From Haloterrigena alkaliphila (GTDB lineage: Archaea > Halobacteriota > Halobacteria > Halobacteriales > Natrialbaceae): DNA of 64,000 bases. The translations under genes were made by a program, and so were the position numbers. Below the pieces are notes generated by a model. The model ran no database searches, was not told where the DNA came from, and saw only the letters and a list, made by a program, of their open reading frames with translations. Position 1 is the stretch's first letter, and every line of letters begins with the position of its first letter. The stretch spans positions 62,001-126,000 of the forward strand of contig NZ_CP084319.1 of assembly GCF_017352155.2 (NCBI RefSeq), in the 5' to 3' direction. Positions 19,516 to 29,559 of this stretch are shown here, piece after piece.

Positions 19516-20922
19516 ATGGGTGGACAAAACCCACATGCGGTTAGTAGAGACTATCGTATCGATCGACGACGGTTCATGGCAACTGCGAGTACCGTTGCAG
19601 GACTCGGCCTCGTGGGGTCCGTGTCCGCACGCAGCGGACCTCCCTCGGCCGGCGCCAAGGACGGAAATGACGACCCGGAGGCCCAATCGCTAGATGTAGT
19701 CGACGAAGAGTGGCTCAGTGACCGGCTCGTGGAATACACGTTCGATAACCCATTAGTTGACCCTCCACTCGACCAGACGAACACGAGAGTCTTCGTACCC
19801 TCCGGATACCACGAGTCAGAAGAAACGTATCCGACGTTGTACCTGTTCCACGGGGGACCGGGATCAGCTGCTGATTGGACAACAGATGACAGCGGCCCTG
19901 GACCGCTGCAAAATTACTTCGACGCCGATATCGTGGTCGTAATGCCGGATGGGACGGATGGCTGGCACTCCGACTGGTACAACGACGGAGCGTTTGGACC
20001 GCCGAAGTGGGAGACGTACCACGTCGAGCAACTCATCCCCTTCATCGAGAACGAGTTCAGGGTACGATCAACCCGGCAAGGCCGGATCGCGGCTGGGTTC
20101 TCGATGGGCGGGGTGGGTTCGTTGACGTTGGGGGCTCGCCACCCGGATCTGTACGCCGGCGTGTACGCCCTCTCTGGGACACCTTATCTCTTAGACTACG
20201 CGAAAGAGGTAGTCGAATCAGGCGATTGGGGGCCAGGAATGGAAGGGAGACTCGGAGCCTGGGGAGATCCACGCGAACAAGAGACGCGTTGGAAGGGCCA
20301 CAACGCGCAGTACATTACGGAAAACCTCCAAAATACCCGAGTCCATATCGCCGTTGGCAACGACGGGCCCATCGAACCGCGGGCGTATGAATTCGGCGTC
20401 GAACTCGTGGAACGGCTAGACGCTGCGAACGTCGAGCACGACTTCTACGTTAACCACGACCGTGGTCACAGCTACGAATGGACACACCAGGATATCAAAC
20501 GCTTACAGGACGACTTCCTGGATGTATTCCAGCGCGACCCCGTCGATCCGTCGGGCTTCAACTACCGATCCATCGAGCCATGCTTCGACGTGTGGGATTG
20601 GCAGGTCAATCGTCCAGCACTCACTCGAGAGACTGCCGAGTTTCTCGACCTTGAGAACGTGACTGCCGACAGGTTTACCGTCACTGGGAGAGGCAAGATT
20701 GAATTCGTTACACCAGGGTTCTACGAGCCCCAGGGCCGTTTTGCTATCACTGCCGACGGGAAGACATCGAGTGTTAATCCAGGTGTCGTTACGGCCGATG
20801 ATGAGGGCCGATTGTCGTTCACCGTGAAAGCGGGCCCACCGGGCAGACCGAATGGCGGCGTACCCGAAGAAAGTGCCGTTGGCGACCGAAAGAAGGTTGA
20901 GATTTCCATTATGCGTCGTTAG
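19516..20922 (+). CDS. Tat-exported alpha/beta-hydrolase esterase
   Basis: A 468-residue secreted hydrolase. The N-terminus has a twin-arginine signal (YRIDRRRFMATASTVAG) followed by a cleavable alanine/serine-rich stretch. Residues about 70-340 form an esterase-D/feruloyl-esterase type fold: the oxyanion region LFHGGPGSAADW, the nucleophile elbow GFSMGGVGS (Ser near residue 205), and the catalytic His in DRGHSYEW near residue 325. The last 110 residues are an additional beta-rich domain, perhaps for surface or substrate binding. It should cleave ester bonds of an extracellular substrate. The neighbouring IclR regulator and CoA-transferases suggest the released acid is then metabolised (inference). 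Confidence 0.85.
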   Translation: MGGQNPHAVSRDYRIDRRRFMATASTVAGLGLVGSVSARSGPPSAGAKDGNDDPEAQSLDVVDEEWLSDRLVEYTFDNPLVDPPLDQTNTRVFVPSGYHESEETYPTLYLFHGGPGSAADWTTDDSGPGPLQNYFDADIVVVMPDGTDGWHSDWYNDGAFGPPKWETYHVEQLIPFIENEFRVRSTRQGRIAAGFSMGGVGSLTLGARHPDLYAGVYALSGTPYLLDYAKEVVESGDWGPGMEGRLGAWGDPREQETRWKGHNAQYITENLQNTRVHIAVGNDGPIEPRAYEFGVELVERLDAANVEHDFYVNHDRGHSYEWTHQDIKRLQDDFLDVFQRDPVDPSGFNYRSIEPCFDVWDWQVNRPALTRETAEFLDLENVTADRFTVTGRGKIEFVTPGFYEPQGRFAITADGKTSSVNPGVVTADDEGRLSFTVKAGPPGRPNGGVPEESAVGDRKKVEISIMRR

Positions 20923-21140
20923 CTAATCACACAGAGAACGAGAGTCGGTCGCAAAGTCACTGCAGCTCTCGAGGGGGCCCATGTGAAACCCCTCTCGTCG
21001 AGCTCTACTTCTGGATATCGTTCAGAGTGGCCTGTTTGCGGGGCAGAATTCCATTATCCGAACGATATTCGATTCTCTCTTCTGACGTATGGTTTTTACC
21101 ACACGAAAATATATGGTCGATGCGGCCTATTACTCTTCCA

Positions 21141-21929
21141 ATGACCAGCACTCCCCCAAAAACGATCAAAGCCGTCGAACACACCTGTACGATCCTCAAT
21201 GAACTCCGGGGGTCTGGTGGTCTGACGGTCACAGAACTATCTGACCGCGTCGGGCTTACTCCCGGCGGTGTGCACAATCATCTGACAACTCTGAAACAGC
21301 AGAATATGGTTCAACAAGACGGGACAACCTACCGACTCGGTCCTGACTTTCTGCTATACGGCGCACATATCCGCAACAACAGCGGTCTGATACAGGCCGG
21401 GAAAGGAGTTGCCGATAAACTCGCCCACGAAACCGGTGAAATTGCTAGCCTACACCTCGAACACGACCGGAAACTGTTCGTCATTCACGAGCGATTCGGT
21501 GATAACGCGATCGGTCGATCATACCACATCGAGAAGCGGGCAGAGGCGACGAAGTATCTCCACTGCACCGCCAGCGGAAAAGCGATCCTCGCTCACTTGC
21601 CCGAGGAACACCTCGAGACGATCCTCGAGGAGCAGGACCTCGTCGAGTTTACGTCGAACACGATCACGGATCCGGACGAGTTACGGAGCGAGCTGGAAGT
21701 CGTCCGAGAGCAGGGCTTCGCGTTGAGCCGAGAAGAAGAGATGAACGGAGTCCGCACTATCGGTGCGCCCGTTCTGGGTGCCGATGACGGTGTCGTGGGG
21801 GCGATCAGTCTCGTTGGGCCAACGAGCCGACTCAAGGGCGACACGTTCGAGCAAGAGTATCCGGAACGAATGGTAGAGGCTGCAAACATGATCGAAATCA
21901 ATCTTCAGACTGGTGATGCGGAATTGTGA
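21141..21929 (+). CDS. IclR-family transcriptional regulator
   Basis: A 262-residue regulator with an N-terminal winged helix (residues about 8-70, including LTVTELSDRVGLTPGGVHNHLTTL) and a C-terminal IclR effector domain (about 80-255) with the ATKYLHCTASGKAILAHLPEE region and a SRLKGDTFEQEY tail. The start at 21141 (MTSTPPKT) is chosen because 38 additional residues from 21027 do not fit the family. IclR proteins usually sense aromatic or short carboxylic acids and control nearby catabolic genes. Likely targets are the esterase upstream and the CoA-transferase downstream. Confidence 0.93.
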   Translation: MTSTPPKTIKAVEHTCTILNELRGSGGLTVTELSDRVGLTPGGVHNHLTTLKQQNMVQQDGTTYRLGPDFLLYGAHIRNNSGLIQAGKGVADKLAHETGEIASLHLEHDRKLFVIHERFGDNAIGRSYHIEKRAEATKYLHCTASGKAILAHLPEEHLETILEEQDLVEFTSNTITDPDELRSELEVVREQGFALSREEEMNGVRTIGAPVLGADDGVVGAISLVGPTSRLKGDTFEQEYPERMVEAANMIEINLQTGDAEL

Positions 21930-22376
21930 ACCGCAAACCACCGCTATCGGCTAGTCCCGTTTCCAGCAAGCACCACGATACCGTATATGGATTCCAGTGA
22001 ATTAATTCATTACCATTACCTCAATGGGCATGGCAACTTGAGACAATCTCCGGCCATCTCGTCGTTTAGAGCAAGTATCATTCTGTCAGCAGGTCTTGCT
22101 GAAAAGGTTTGCTGAACACGACTGCTTCGATACTATCTGAAACGGTGGTTCGTTTCGACTTGCTGAGAGTACTGACCGATCAGTGACACGAGGAAGGAAA
22201 TTTGCCAAATAGCGAAACGGTAAACGCGGAATAAGCCTGCTGGAGAAATGCTCATCCAGCCGTCGTTCTCTGGAGTACGAACCTACTCATCACCATAACC
22301 GTGGCCGGTTATAATCGAAGAGTCTCGGGTCAATTCTCACTCTCCGGATTTTCTTCTCGATCTCCCGCATTCGGTC
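21930..22376. other. Intergenic region between convergent genes
   Basis: About 450 bases between the IclR gene and CoA-transferase paralogue 3, which converge. It is AT-richer than the genes. No reading frame, RNA or clear repeat was recognised. Confidence 0.4.
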
Positions 22377-23543
22377 TCAGTCATCGGACTCGAGCAACCG
22401 GTCGATTTCCTCCTCGGAAAGCCCGTGCTCCGAGAGCACCTCATGGGTGTGTTCGCCGACCTGGGGCGGCCCATGCTCGACTTCGACCGGAGTCTTGCTA
22501 TACCGCACTGGACTGATTGTGGCGATCACCTCCTTGCCGTCGACATCCTCGATCCGCTTGAGCGTTCCGCGCTCGTGAAGATGTTCGTCATGGGTGGCCT
22601 CGGCTACCGTCTTGAGTTCCGATGCGGGGACGTCCGCCGCCAGCAGTCGCTCCAGCAGTTCTTCGCGGTCGTACTCGACGAATGCCGACTCGAGTTCCTC
22701 GGTGAGAACGTCGCGGTGCTCAAGGCGCTTCTCATTCGAGGCAAATCGAGGATCTTCGAGCAAGTCTGGTCGGTCGATCGCCTCGGGAACCCGCTCCCAG
22801 AGGAACTGGAACGGCGTGGCGAGGTAGATTGGCCCTGTTGCGGTCTCAAAGATGCCGGCAGGGGCGTAGGTGTCCCACGAATCGCCCTGGCGGTGTGGTT
22901 GCTCGCCCGTCTTATCGTAGAGCGTGTACCAGTGGCCCATGAAGCCCGCGGCGGTGTCGAACAACGAGGTCTCGACTTTTTGCCCTTGGCCGGTTCGTCG
23001 TGCGTGGCGGATGGCCGTGAGCATCGCGAACGCCGCGTAGATACCGGTCGCGTAGTCGGCGACGGAGACGCTAATCCGGGATGGGGTCCGGTCAGGCTCA
23101 CCGGTCGACCACATCATACCAGAGATCGCCTGGGCGAGCGGATCCACCGCAGGTCGGTCGCTGTAGAGCCCAGCCTCGCCGTAGCCGGTAACTGAGCAGT
23201 AGACCAGCTGGGGGTTGATATCGGCGAGCGTACCGTAGTCACAGCCCAGTTCAGCGTTCTTCTCTGGACGGTTGTTGTGGATGAATGCATCGGCGTCTTC
23301 AACAAGGTCGTGGAGGGCTGCGACCCCTTCAGGTGTCTTCAGGTCGAGGACCACCGATCGCTTGTTTCGGGCGACGTTCGGCATTGGGATTCCACCGCGA
23401 TAGTGTCGTGCGGTCTTTCCGCCTGGCGGTTCTACAGCGATGACGTCTGCACCGAGATCTGCAAAGATGACACCAGCTGTCGGACCAGCGACTCCCTGTG
23501 AGGCATCTACGAGCGTAATATCTGCTAACGGTCGAGCGTCCAT
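22377..23543 (-). CDS. CaiB/BaiF-type CoA-transferase, paralogue 3
   Basis: A 388-residue family III CoA-transferase with LVDASQGVAGPTAGVIFADLG at the N-terminus, RNKRSVVLDLKTPEG, GYGEAGLYSDRPAVD and SVADYATGIYAA. It is more divergent from paralogues 1 and 2 than they are from each other. It stands alone, convergent with the IclR gene. The start at 23543 (MDARPLAD) is taken over 23549, two codons earlier. The catalytic Asp is expected in the SVADYATG segment. The substrate acid is unknown. Confidence 0.92.
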   Translation of the reverse strand: MDARPLADITLVDASQGVAGPTAGVIFADLGADVIAVEPPGGKTARHYRGGIPMPNVARNKRSVVLDLKTPEGVAALHDLVEDADAFIHNNRPEKNAELGCDYGTLADINPQLVYCSVTGYGEAGLYSDRPAVDPLAQAISGMMWSTGEPDRTPSRISVSVADYATGIYAAFAMLTAIRHARRTGQGQKVETSLFDTAAGFMGHWYTLYDKTGEQPHRQGDSWDTYAPAGIFETATGPIYLATPFQFLWERVPEAIDRPDLLEDPRFASNEKRLEHRDVLTEELESAFVEYDREELLERLLAADVPASELKTVAEATHDEHLHERGTLKRIEDVDGKEVIATISPVRYSKTPVEVEHGPPQVGEHTHEVLSEHGLSEEEIDRLLESDD

Positions 23544-24209
23544 ACACAACTCGAACCCGTCCCATGTAGTTATCGTTTCTGGTCACGAGGCCCAATATTC
23601 GATTGATTGGACCGGGTGACGTTCGATTCATAGCTGACTCTCCTCACCGTCGTACGCTCGTTTCACTCCGATCCCGAACGCCAACTTTCACCAGAGAAAA
23701 ATATCTATTGGTTACTCCCGCTGGAGGCAATGCAGTGATTAGATCGCCGAAAGCAGTTGTTGCACCGGTTTAGATGGGATATCTGTGTAGCCCGCGCGTC
23801 CTCATTGAGGAATCAATCGCTTCTAGTTCTGTATCACTGATTCCGAAACTCGCGGTATGGTTCCGGTGGAGATCCATTTCTGTACCGATTGTCTAGTGTA
23901 GCAACTCAGCGATGTTCATCAAGTGAATCCCCGTCCCATCAAGTGTGATGTGATACAGATCATCTTAACTGTCGCCTGTAGATCGGACTTATAAACCTAA
24001 TCGTGGACATCTTTTCGGCTGGATCGAGCCTAACTTCTCTAACTATAGAACGAGATACGAAATCAAGGGGCAGAAAAATGGAGGCGAATACCGGGTTCCA
24101 TCTGTTAAGACAGTATCTGAAATTGTGCCGTCTCACTTTTCACGCTTCAACGAAGCAGCGCTATTGCGTCGATCCAAACATCTTAGTAGATATCAGCTAA
24201 TGATAGCAC
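23544..24209. other. Intergenic region with IS6 relic
   Basis: About 670 bases upstream of the universal stress protein gene. It contains a TATA-like CTTATAAAC at 23988-23996 and an IS6 terminal relic at about 24070-24161 (listed separately). No gene is supported. The relic lies between the TATA-like box and the downstream gene. Confidence 0.5.
24070..24161 (-). mobile_element. Terminal relic of the IS6-family element, copy 3
   Basis: The sequence TCTCACTTTTCACGCTT at 24131-24147 followed by AACGAAGCAGCGC matches, in inverse orientation, the left end of IS6 copy 1. Just before it, GGCGAATACCGGGTTCCATC encodes on the minus strand the transposase segment MEPGIRL seen in copy 1. About 100 bases between these two blocks are missing compared with the larger copies, so this is an internally deleted end fragment. 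Confidence 0.7.
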
Positions 24210-24638
24210 ATGACTGTCGTATTATTACCGGTCGGCGAAGATGTGGATCGCGCCCGACAGGTCGCTGAGGCAGTATTGGATCTCCCTGGAGAGACCAGCG
24301 AACTCGAGGTAATCGTTCTGAACGTCTTCACCGAGTTCGATGTTGCCGACGAGGGAACGAAGGTTTCTTCGGACCAGTTCTACGACGAAACTGATTTCCC
24401 GGAGAGCATGGAGACGGTGATCTCACTCCTCAAAGAGGGCGGAGCAACAATTCGACCGAAACGAGCGCACGGAGAACCAGCCGAGGAGATCATCGCAGAG
24501 GCTAACTCCGTCAACGCCGATTATATTGCTATCAGTGGTCGAAAACGCAGCCCAACCGGAAAGGTACTCTTCGGTAGTGTCACGCAGTCCGTCCTGCTCA
24601 GTGCTGAAACGCCGGTAATCGTTACAATGGCTGAATGA
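24210..24638 (+). CDS. UspA-family universal stress protein
   Basis: A 142-residue single-domain protein. The first strand reads MTVVLLPVGEDVDRARQ, and the ATP-binding loop near the C-terminus is ISGRKRSPTGKVLFGSVTQS, matching the family pattern Gly-x2-Gly-x9-Gly-Ser. Universal stress proteins bind ATP and modulate partner proteins or survive-starvation responses; the exact role is unknown. It stands alone and has no obvious promoter within 40 bases, the nearest TATA-like element being beyond the IS6 relic. Confidence 0.9.
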   Translation: MTVVLLPVGEDVDRARQVAEAVLDLPGETSELEVIVLNVFTEFDVADEGTKVSSDQFYDETDFPESMETVISLLKEGGATIRPKRAHGEPAEEIIAEANSVNADYIAISGRKRSPTGKVLFGSVTQSVLLSAETPVIVTMAE

Positions 24639-25239
24639 GAAGGAAACGACACTGACAAATCACACTATAAACATTCTCTAGTGTCTTCAACTGGGTAGTT
24701 GAGCAAGCGTCGGTTGCATACAAAGCATAACACACACCGTCGATTGTGACTACGATGAGGTCTATAGCCAGTGATTCCAGTTTAAACTTCAGTGCTGATG
24801 CCGGGAGTATGATACGTGCGCTCATAGCGAGCAGTATCACCGTAGTGGCGAACTGACCACAGTACTTACTTTGGGGAGCAGGGCTATACAGGTTGAGTTG
24901 GCCGCGAGTATAACTATCACCGCTAATTACCGCAGACAACACGCATCCGTTATTGAAGAGGGAGTCCCCTATATCGTGCAGATAGTCGCTCAGCATGGGT
25001 AATAGCCGAATTCCGAGTGAAGCATTATCGAAAGTCGAAGGAACATTCGCCGAAAGGTTGAAACTGCAACAAGATCACCTACTTGAGAAGGCTCCGAGGC
25101 ACTTCTGACTACGGATTTGTCCAAAACTCTCACATCACAGATCTGTTGAACCTACTGTAGGGTCTCCCTTCACCGGAATCAGAAGTTGAGGCTGGTGTTC
25201 TCAATGCATAGCTGGTAGCAATTCAATTCACTTCGATCG
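24639..25239. other. Gene-poor stretch
   Basis: About 600 AT-richer bases between the universal stress protein gene and the ATPase gene. The longest frame (minus strand, 24622-24996) overlaps the end of the stress protein gene and shows no recognisable family or haloarchaeal composition. Nothing else was identified. Confidence 0.4.
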
Positions 25240-26649
25240 CTACTCCGTGATCAGTCCGACGACGTCATTGACAGTGAACAGGTGAAGATCGTCCCGTTCC
25301 GATTCGGCTTCCTTGACTGCGGACGAGAATCCAGACCGACTGAATAGCGCATACGTGTACTCTGGGTCACCACCGCTGTCTGGATGCCAGTCTACTTTCG
25401 GGGCTTCAGATTCGAGTTGACTGAGGACATCGTATCCAACCGCGTCCTGTCGGAACTTCACCTCACCGACGAGGAGTATCTCTCCATTCGTCGGAGCCAC
25501 GATGTCGATCTCGCTTCCACTACCATCCCACCAGTTCCCAGGTTCCTCTACGAAGCGATACTCGTCGCCGAACGCGTACAGGACAGCATGCTGGCATAAC
25601 TGCTCGAACGTCCCACTGACGAAGTCCGGCAGTTCTGGGTCGATGAGGTCGGTGTAAGCGTCCTCGCCATATACCTCGTACCGCGCTGTCCGCCCATAGA
25701 CGAATCTGAACCAGAACCGGAACAATGGATCTGTGATCGAATACTGACCTTTCCGGCTCCGATCCGGATCGACGGTGACTGGGTAGTTTCGTTCGATAAT
25801 GCGCAAGTCATTCAGTCGGTCGAGATAATAGCCGACACTACTATTACTGATTCCGGCACCCTGGGCGACTTCGTTCTTGACTCGGTTTCCTTCCGCAAGC
25901 GACTTCAATATCGCAAAATAACGGTCGACCTCGTCCAGTTCCCGGTGGAGCACGTTTTCGGGCTCCTCGTGGAGCCCTCCGTCACGCCGTAACAGCGTTC
26001 TCGTGACGTTCTTCTCGAGCGTCTCGTCGTCTTCGACGGCTCGCAAATACTCTGGCGTCCCGCCGAAGACACCGTAGGTCATCACCTGTTCAACGGGGGA
26101 ATAGTCGGGGAAAAACGACATCGCCGCCCCGAAGCGGAGCGGGCCAACTTCAATCTCCCCGTTCGGGTTCTTGGCGACGCGACCGTACAACGGCGCTGTT
26201 CCTTCAAGGGCGTACTCGTGCATCATTCCGATAGCGGACCCGGTCAGCACGAAGGTCGTTGCAGTTTTCTCAGCGGTATGATCCCAGACGCGCTGCAAGA
26301 TCGACGGGAGTGCGTCCGTTTGCTCGACGAGGTACGGGAACTCGTCGACGATGATGACTGCATCCTGCTCGGCAAGAAATTCGAAGAGGGGTTCCCACTC
26401 TTCACGGATCCGCGTGATCCCTGGATACACTTCGGCAGCGTCGTTGATGAACGAGGAAATCTGCTGGTCTGCAGTCCCTCTAGTCGCCTGGTAGTAGACG
26501 GCGTCGTTGCGATCTCGGATCGACTCGATCGCAAGCGTCGTTTTTCCCATCCGCCGTCGTCCCCAAACTACCGCCAGTGCTGCGGTATCGCTCTCGTAGA
26601 GTTTACCGAGGCGTTTCAGTTCCCGTTTCCGATTTACAAATCCAGTCAT
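25240..26649 (-). CDS. Archaeal P-loop ATPase with C-terminal DUF234 nuclease-like domain
   Basis: A 469-residue protein of the archaeal ATPase family found as lineage-specific expansions. The Walker A loop VWGRRRMGKTTLA is near residue 30, and Walker B is VIIVDEFPYL near 100. A winged helix follows around residues 255-310 (NEVAQGAGISNSSVGYYLDRL). The C-terminal DUF234 region includes EIDIVAPTNGEILLVGEVKF, resembling a PD-(D/E)xK nuclease core. Suggested roles include mobile-element control or DNA processing, but no function is proven. It sits next to the IS4-superfamily transposase in the mosaic region. Confidence 0.88.
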   Translation of the reverse strand: MTGFVNRKRELKRLGKLYESDTAALAVVWGRRRMGKTTLAIESIRDRNDAVYYQATRGTADQQISSFINDAAEVYPGITRIREEWEPLFEFLAEQDAVIIVDEFPYLVEQTDALPSILQRVWDHTAEKTATTFVLTGSAIGMMHEYALEGTAPLYGRVAKNPNGEIEVGPLRFGAAMSFFPDYSPVEQVMTYGVFGGTPEYLRAVEDDETLEKNVTRTLLRRDGGLHEEPENVLHRELDEVDRYFAILKSLAEGNRVKNEVAQGAGISNSSVGYYLDRLNDLRIIERNYPVTVDPDRSRKGQYSITDPLFRFWFRFVYGRTARYEVYGEDAYTDLIDPELPDFVSGTFEQLCQHAVLYAFGDEYRFVEEPGNWWDGSGSEIDIVAPTNGEILLVGEVKFRQDAVGYDVLSQLESEAPKVDWHPDSGGDPEYTYALFSRSGFSSAVKEAESERDDLHLFTVNDVVGLITE

Positions 26650-26742
26650 TGTGCCCGCTTCGAAGGGGACACGTAAAACTGTTCCTCTAAAGGGGTCTGA
26701 ACTAACTTAGTTTAGACTAACGTATCTCGGGCACCCTTAGAC

Positions 26743-28553
26743 GAGTTCTTGATGCTGTAGTGTTTTAGTGCCAGCTAGTGCCATCAACGCAGGTATCTCG
26801 ACGCGCAATCTTCCGGACCATCGCACAGACGCCCTACTCCGAGTGGCCTGTCTACAATTCATCACCGCTGTACGACCAGAGCTCACTCGATGGTCTCGAA
26901 GCGGACATTCGAACCGTTGCACCGGTCTGGTTTGATCATGATACTCACGAGTCGGTCGAGGAATTCGTTTGCCACTACCCGCTGGCATACGTCGATTTCC
27001 AGCCGAAAGACCGATATTCTGGTGCAACGCGGTACGAGATGTCTCAGCTCTTTCGGGTGTTTCTGCTCAAAGAACTCTACGGCTGGAATCACGAAACAGC
27101 ATTCGTCGAGTACCTCAATCACCACGCTGACCTCGGTGAGCAACTGGGTCTGGATACAGTACCCGACCAATCGACGCTGTGGCGCAGTTGGCACAAGCGG
27201 TTCGAAGCTGACCTTCGCAAGACAGTTGAGGCGGCTGCGCGGACGATTCTCATCAAAGCCCAGGATGCGGGGGTCGAGGTTCCGCGTGATCCTGAGCGGA
27301 CGGTCCGTCACCTAGACAGCGACGACGGAGATTCGACCCCGGACGAGCAGGGCATCTTGGAGCAGGCGAAGACGATCACGGACCACGTCAGTCGGGTCGT
27401 CTTCCCAGTATTCTCGCTGGACCGTGGTGAGGGCTGTGAAATCCACGAGAACGCCTACTGGGGCTTACAGACCCATCTGGGGCTCCGTGAGAATCTCGCT
27501 GCCAACGAGGGCGCTCGCAGTTTCGTCTACGAATCGACGCGTGACCGGACACCGTTAGGGCACATCCATCGCGACCAGATTCGTGACCTTTCCATCGCGA
27601 AAATTCGCGTGATGTACCGACAGGCCGTCAGGAGGCTCCTAAACGAAGTTGGTAGGACAGAGGAGTTCTTCCGAGCGGGGATCGTCGCAATTGACATCAC
27701 CGAAGCTGACCCGTTTACCGGTGATAGAACGGGCTACGAAGACGAGATCATCGGAACAAAGGAGAAGACCGACGAGTACACCTACCAGTGGGCGACAGTC
27801 CAGTTAGTCGGCAATACAGTGCCGATTGTGCTGGACGCGCGGCCAGTTCGGAAAGGAGAGTCCCGACTAGAAATCGTTGAGGACCTCTTGGATTCGGCTG
27901 AGGAGATGATTCACGTCGATAACGTGCTAATGGACCGGGAGTTCGACAGCCAGCATGTCCTGGAGATGCTTAGCCAGCGTGGGCTCTCGTACGTCGTGCC
28001 CAAGCGGATGCAGACCAGTGAGAAAGCTCAGGCGAAACGACTGCTCCAGCGCGGAAAGGATCGGTACGAGACCGAGCGGAAGCTGCATCTCGGCGACAAC
28101 GAGTGGCACCACACGTCGCTGATCTACCGCCGGAAAGAGAACTTTGAACACGACGATCACCGGCAGTATTCGGTGTTCATGACGAATCGGGGGAGCGGGC
28201 ACCTCACTGAGTACGGCTATCGCTGGGAGATCGAGAGCGGGTACAAATCGATCAAGCGGTTCATGGCTGCGACGACCTCGAAGAATTTTGGGCTCCGGTT
28301 CTTCTACTTCGCGTTCGCCTGTCTGTTGTACTCGATCTGGCGAGCAGTGGATTTGCTCGTGCAGGTCGAATTAACTGGAGAGTACGAACATGCGCCGATC
28401 GTGACGGCAGATAATATGCTGACGCTGTTGAAGAAAAAGACGGGAATCGGGTAGAAAGACGCTTTAGCTCGGTGAGCGCTGATGTTTGAGTGGCAACGCT
28501 GCTGCTGGTCTCAGAAAGTCGCCCGAATAGTTTCTAAAACAACAGGAACTGGT
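26743..28553 (+). mobile_element. IS4-superfamily insertion sequence (boundaries tentative)
   Basis: A 1.8 kb element around the transposase at 26778-28454. Candidate ends are AGTTCTTGATGCTG at about 26744 and, on the other strand, AGTTCCTGTTGTTTTAG ending at about 28553. They are only partly similar. A second possible pair shares TCGGGC at 26727-26732 and 28521-28526. No clean target-site duplication was found, so the borders are uncertain. Confidence 0.35.
26778..28454 (+). CDS. DDE transposase, IS4 superfamily
   Basis: A 558-residue intact transposase. The catalytic triad is visible: first Asp in VAIDITEADP (about residue 300), second in VLMDREFDS (about 385), and Glu within TEYGYRWEIESGYKSIK (about 485). 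This last segment fits the IS4-type Y(2)R(3)E(6)K signature exactly. The start is GTG at 26778. The protein is longer than common ISH8-type transposases, with an N-terminal domain of about 250 residues. The frame is uninterrupted, so the element may still be active, unlike the IS6 relics nearby. Confidence 0.85.
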   Translation: MPSTQVSRRAIFRTIAQTPYSEWPVYNSSPLYDQSSLDGLEADIRTVAPVWFDHDTHESVEEFVCHYPLAYVDFQPKDRYSGATRYEMSQLFRVFLLKELYGWNHETAFVEYLNHHADLGEQLGLDTVPDQSTLWRSWHKRFEADLRKTVEAAARTILIKAQDAGVEVPRDPERTVRHLDSDDGDSTPDEQGILEQAKTITDHVSRVVFPVFSLDRGEGCEIHENAYWGLQTHLGLRENLAANEGARSFVYESTRDRTPLGHIHRDQIRDLSIAKIRVMYRQAVRRLLNEVGRTEEFFRAGIVAIDITEADPFTGDRTGYEDEIIGTKEKTDEYTYQWATVQLVGNTVPIVLDARPVRKGESRLEIVEDLLDSAEEMIHVDNVLMDREFDSQHVLEMLSQRGLSYVVPKRMQTSEKAQAKRLLQRGKDRYETERKLHLGDNEWHHTSLIYRRKENFEHDDHRQYSVFMTNRGSGHLTEYGYRWEIESGYKSIKRFMAATTSKNFGLRFFYFAFACLLYSIWRAVDLLVQVELTGEYEHAPIVTADNMLTLLKKKTGIG

Positions 28554-28748
28554 GGGTGAGAAACGGTTCGGAGCAGTTTCCGTTCACTAATTCGGCCGAA
28601 TCCACGCATCACAGCTCCGCGAAACCAGTTGTAGTCTCAACTTCACCCGTATGCGTTCTATATAGCACCCAATGGTTTATTGAGTCAAGATTCTATCTCT
28701 AACGCCCTGAAACGGCTAACATTGGCAGAATACACCATAATGGACTAC

Positions 28749-28776
28749 ACACTTGATTAGCTCAATAATCAAGTGT
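28749..28776. terminator. 11-bp perfect hairpin with T-rich tail
   Basis: ACACTTGATTA and TAATCAAGTGT pair perfectly around a 6-base loop, followed by TATTTT. It could end transcription from the decayed plus-strand region or act as an operator. No intact gene ends immediately before it. Confidence 0.3.
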
Positions 28777-28814
28777 TATTTTGCAAGAGTCCGTCCCCTC
28801 TCCGAATCACGAAC

Positions 28815-29440
28815 GATGAACTTCGCACGGACGCGGGCTCTCGAGCGGGATGTAGGCGTACTCCTCGGCGCGCAGCTCTCCCGGAAGATTGTCGAAGAAC
28901 GCTTCGGTGCGTTCTTCGTCGTCACTGGCAGGAGTCACGCCTTGCCGAGCGCATAGTCCTCGGCGAACTCGTGAACCTGTGAGCCGAAATCCATCCTTCT
29001 TCTGCCCGAAACTTCCTCGAAGATGCTGTCAACCATGAGCGAAGGTGGCGAGTACCGTCTGGTCCCGCTGGATCGGGAACGTCGACGTCGAATTGCGTGT
29101 GACTCTCCTCATCGACATCGACTAACGAAATGGACGGCTCGTGGGATTCGACGTCGACTGGCAACTCCTCGAGAATCTGAATACGGCCACCTACGTGGTC
29201 AATCCTGGACAGCCGTTGCAGGAGGCGATGCCGAACTTCACTCGGATCACGGCTGAAGAGTTCGACGCGGTCGACGCCGGTGAAACGACGCCGCCGAAGC
29301 CAGGAACCCTCACCGATCGATTCATCCGGCGGATTATCGTCCCCACCGTCCGCGAACGGTTCGCTTCCGGTTCCACTCTTCATCGCTCGCTCACCACCTC
29401 GGTCGTCGTCGACAGCCGACTTCTCTTCTCGAGCATTTCG
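28815..29440 (-). pseudogene. Relic of a UvrD/Rep-like helicase C-terminal nuclease region
   Basis: Reading the minus strand across two frames gives a recognisable haloarchaeal helicase tail: FSRDPSEVRHRL, then GGRIQILEELPVDV, FDVDVPDPAGPDGTR, then after a frame change FGSQVHEFAEDYALGKA, a stop, and after another shift ASDDEERTEAFFDNLPGEL with EEYAYIPLE. The GSxxHEFAE segment is typical of the PD-(D/E)xK nuclease part of UvrD-family helicases. The helicase motor domains are absent. It is a dead fragment between two mobile elements. Confidence 0.5.
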
Positions 29441-29559
29441 ATAATCGGTCCCATCGTCGGTCGCCAATGTCGAGAAAATAACTGTTTCTCTTGATTGGCG
29501 GTCCTGTTAGACCTACTGCTGAGGAGGTAGCTATCGCACCTATTGCCGCCATCTCCAAC

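Noticed and set aside
24622-24996. A 124-residue frame on the minus strand
   Set aside because: It overlaps the end of the universal stress protein gene, has non-haloarchaeal composition (Cys/Ile/Leu-rich, few acids) and no recognisable family.
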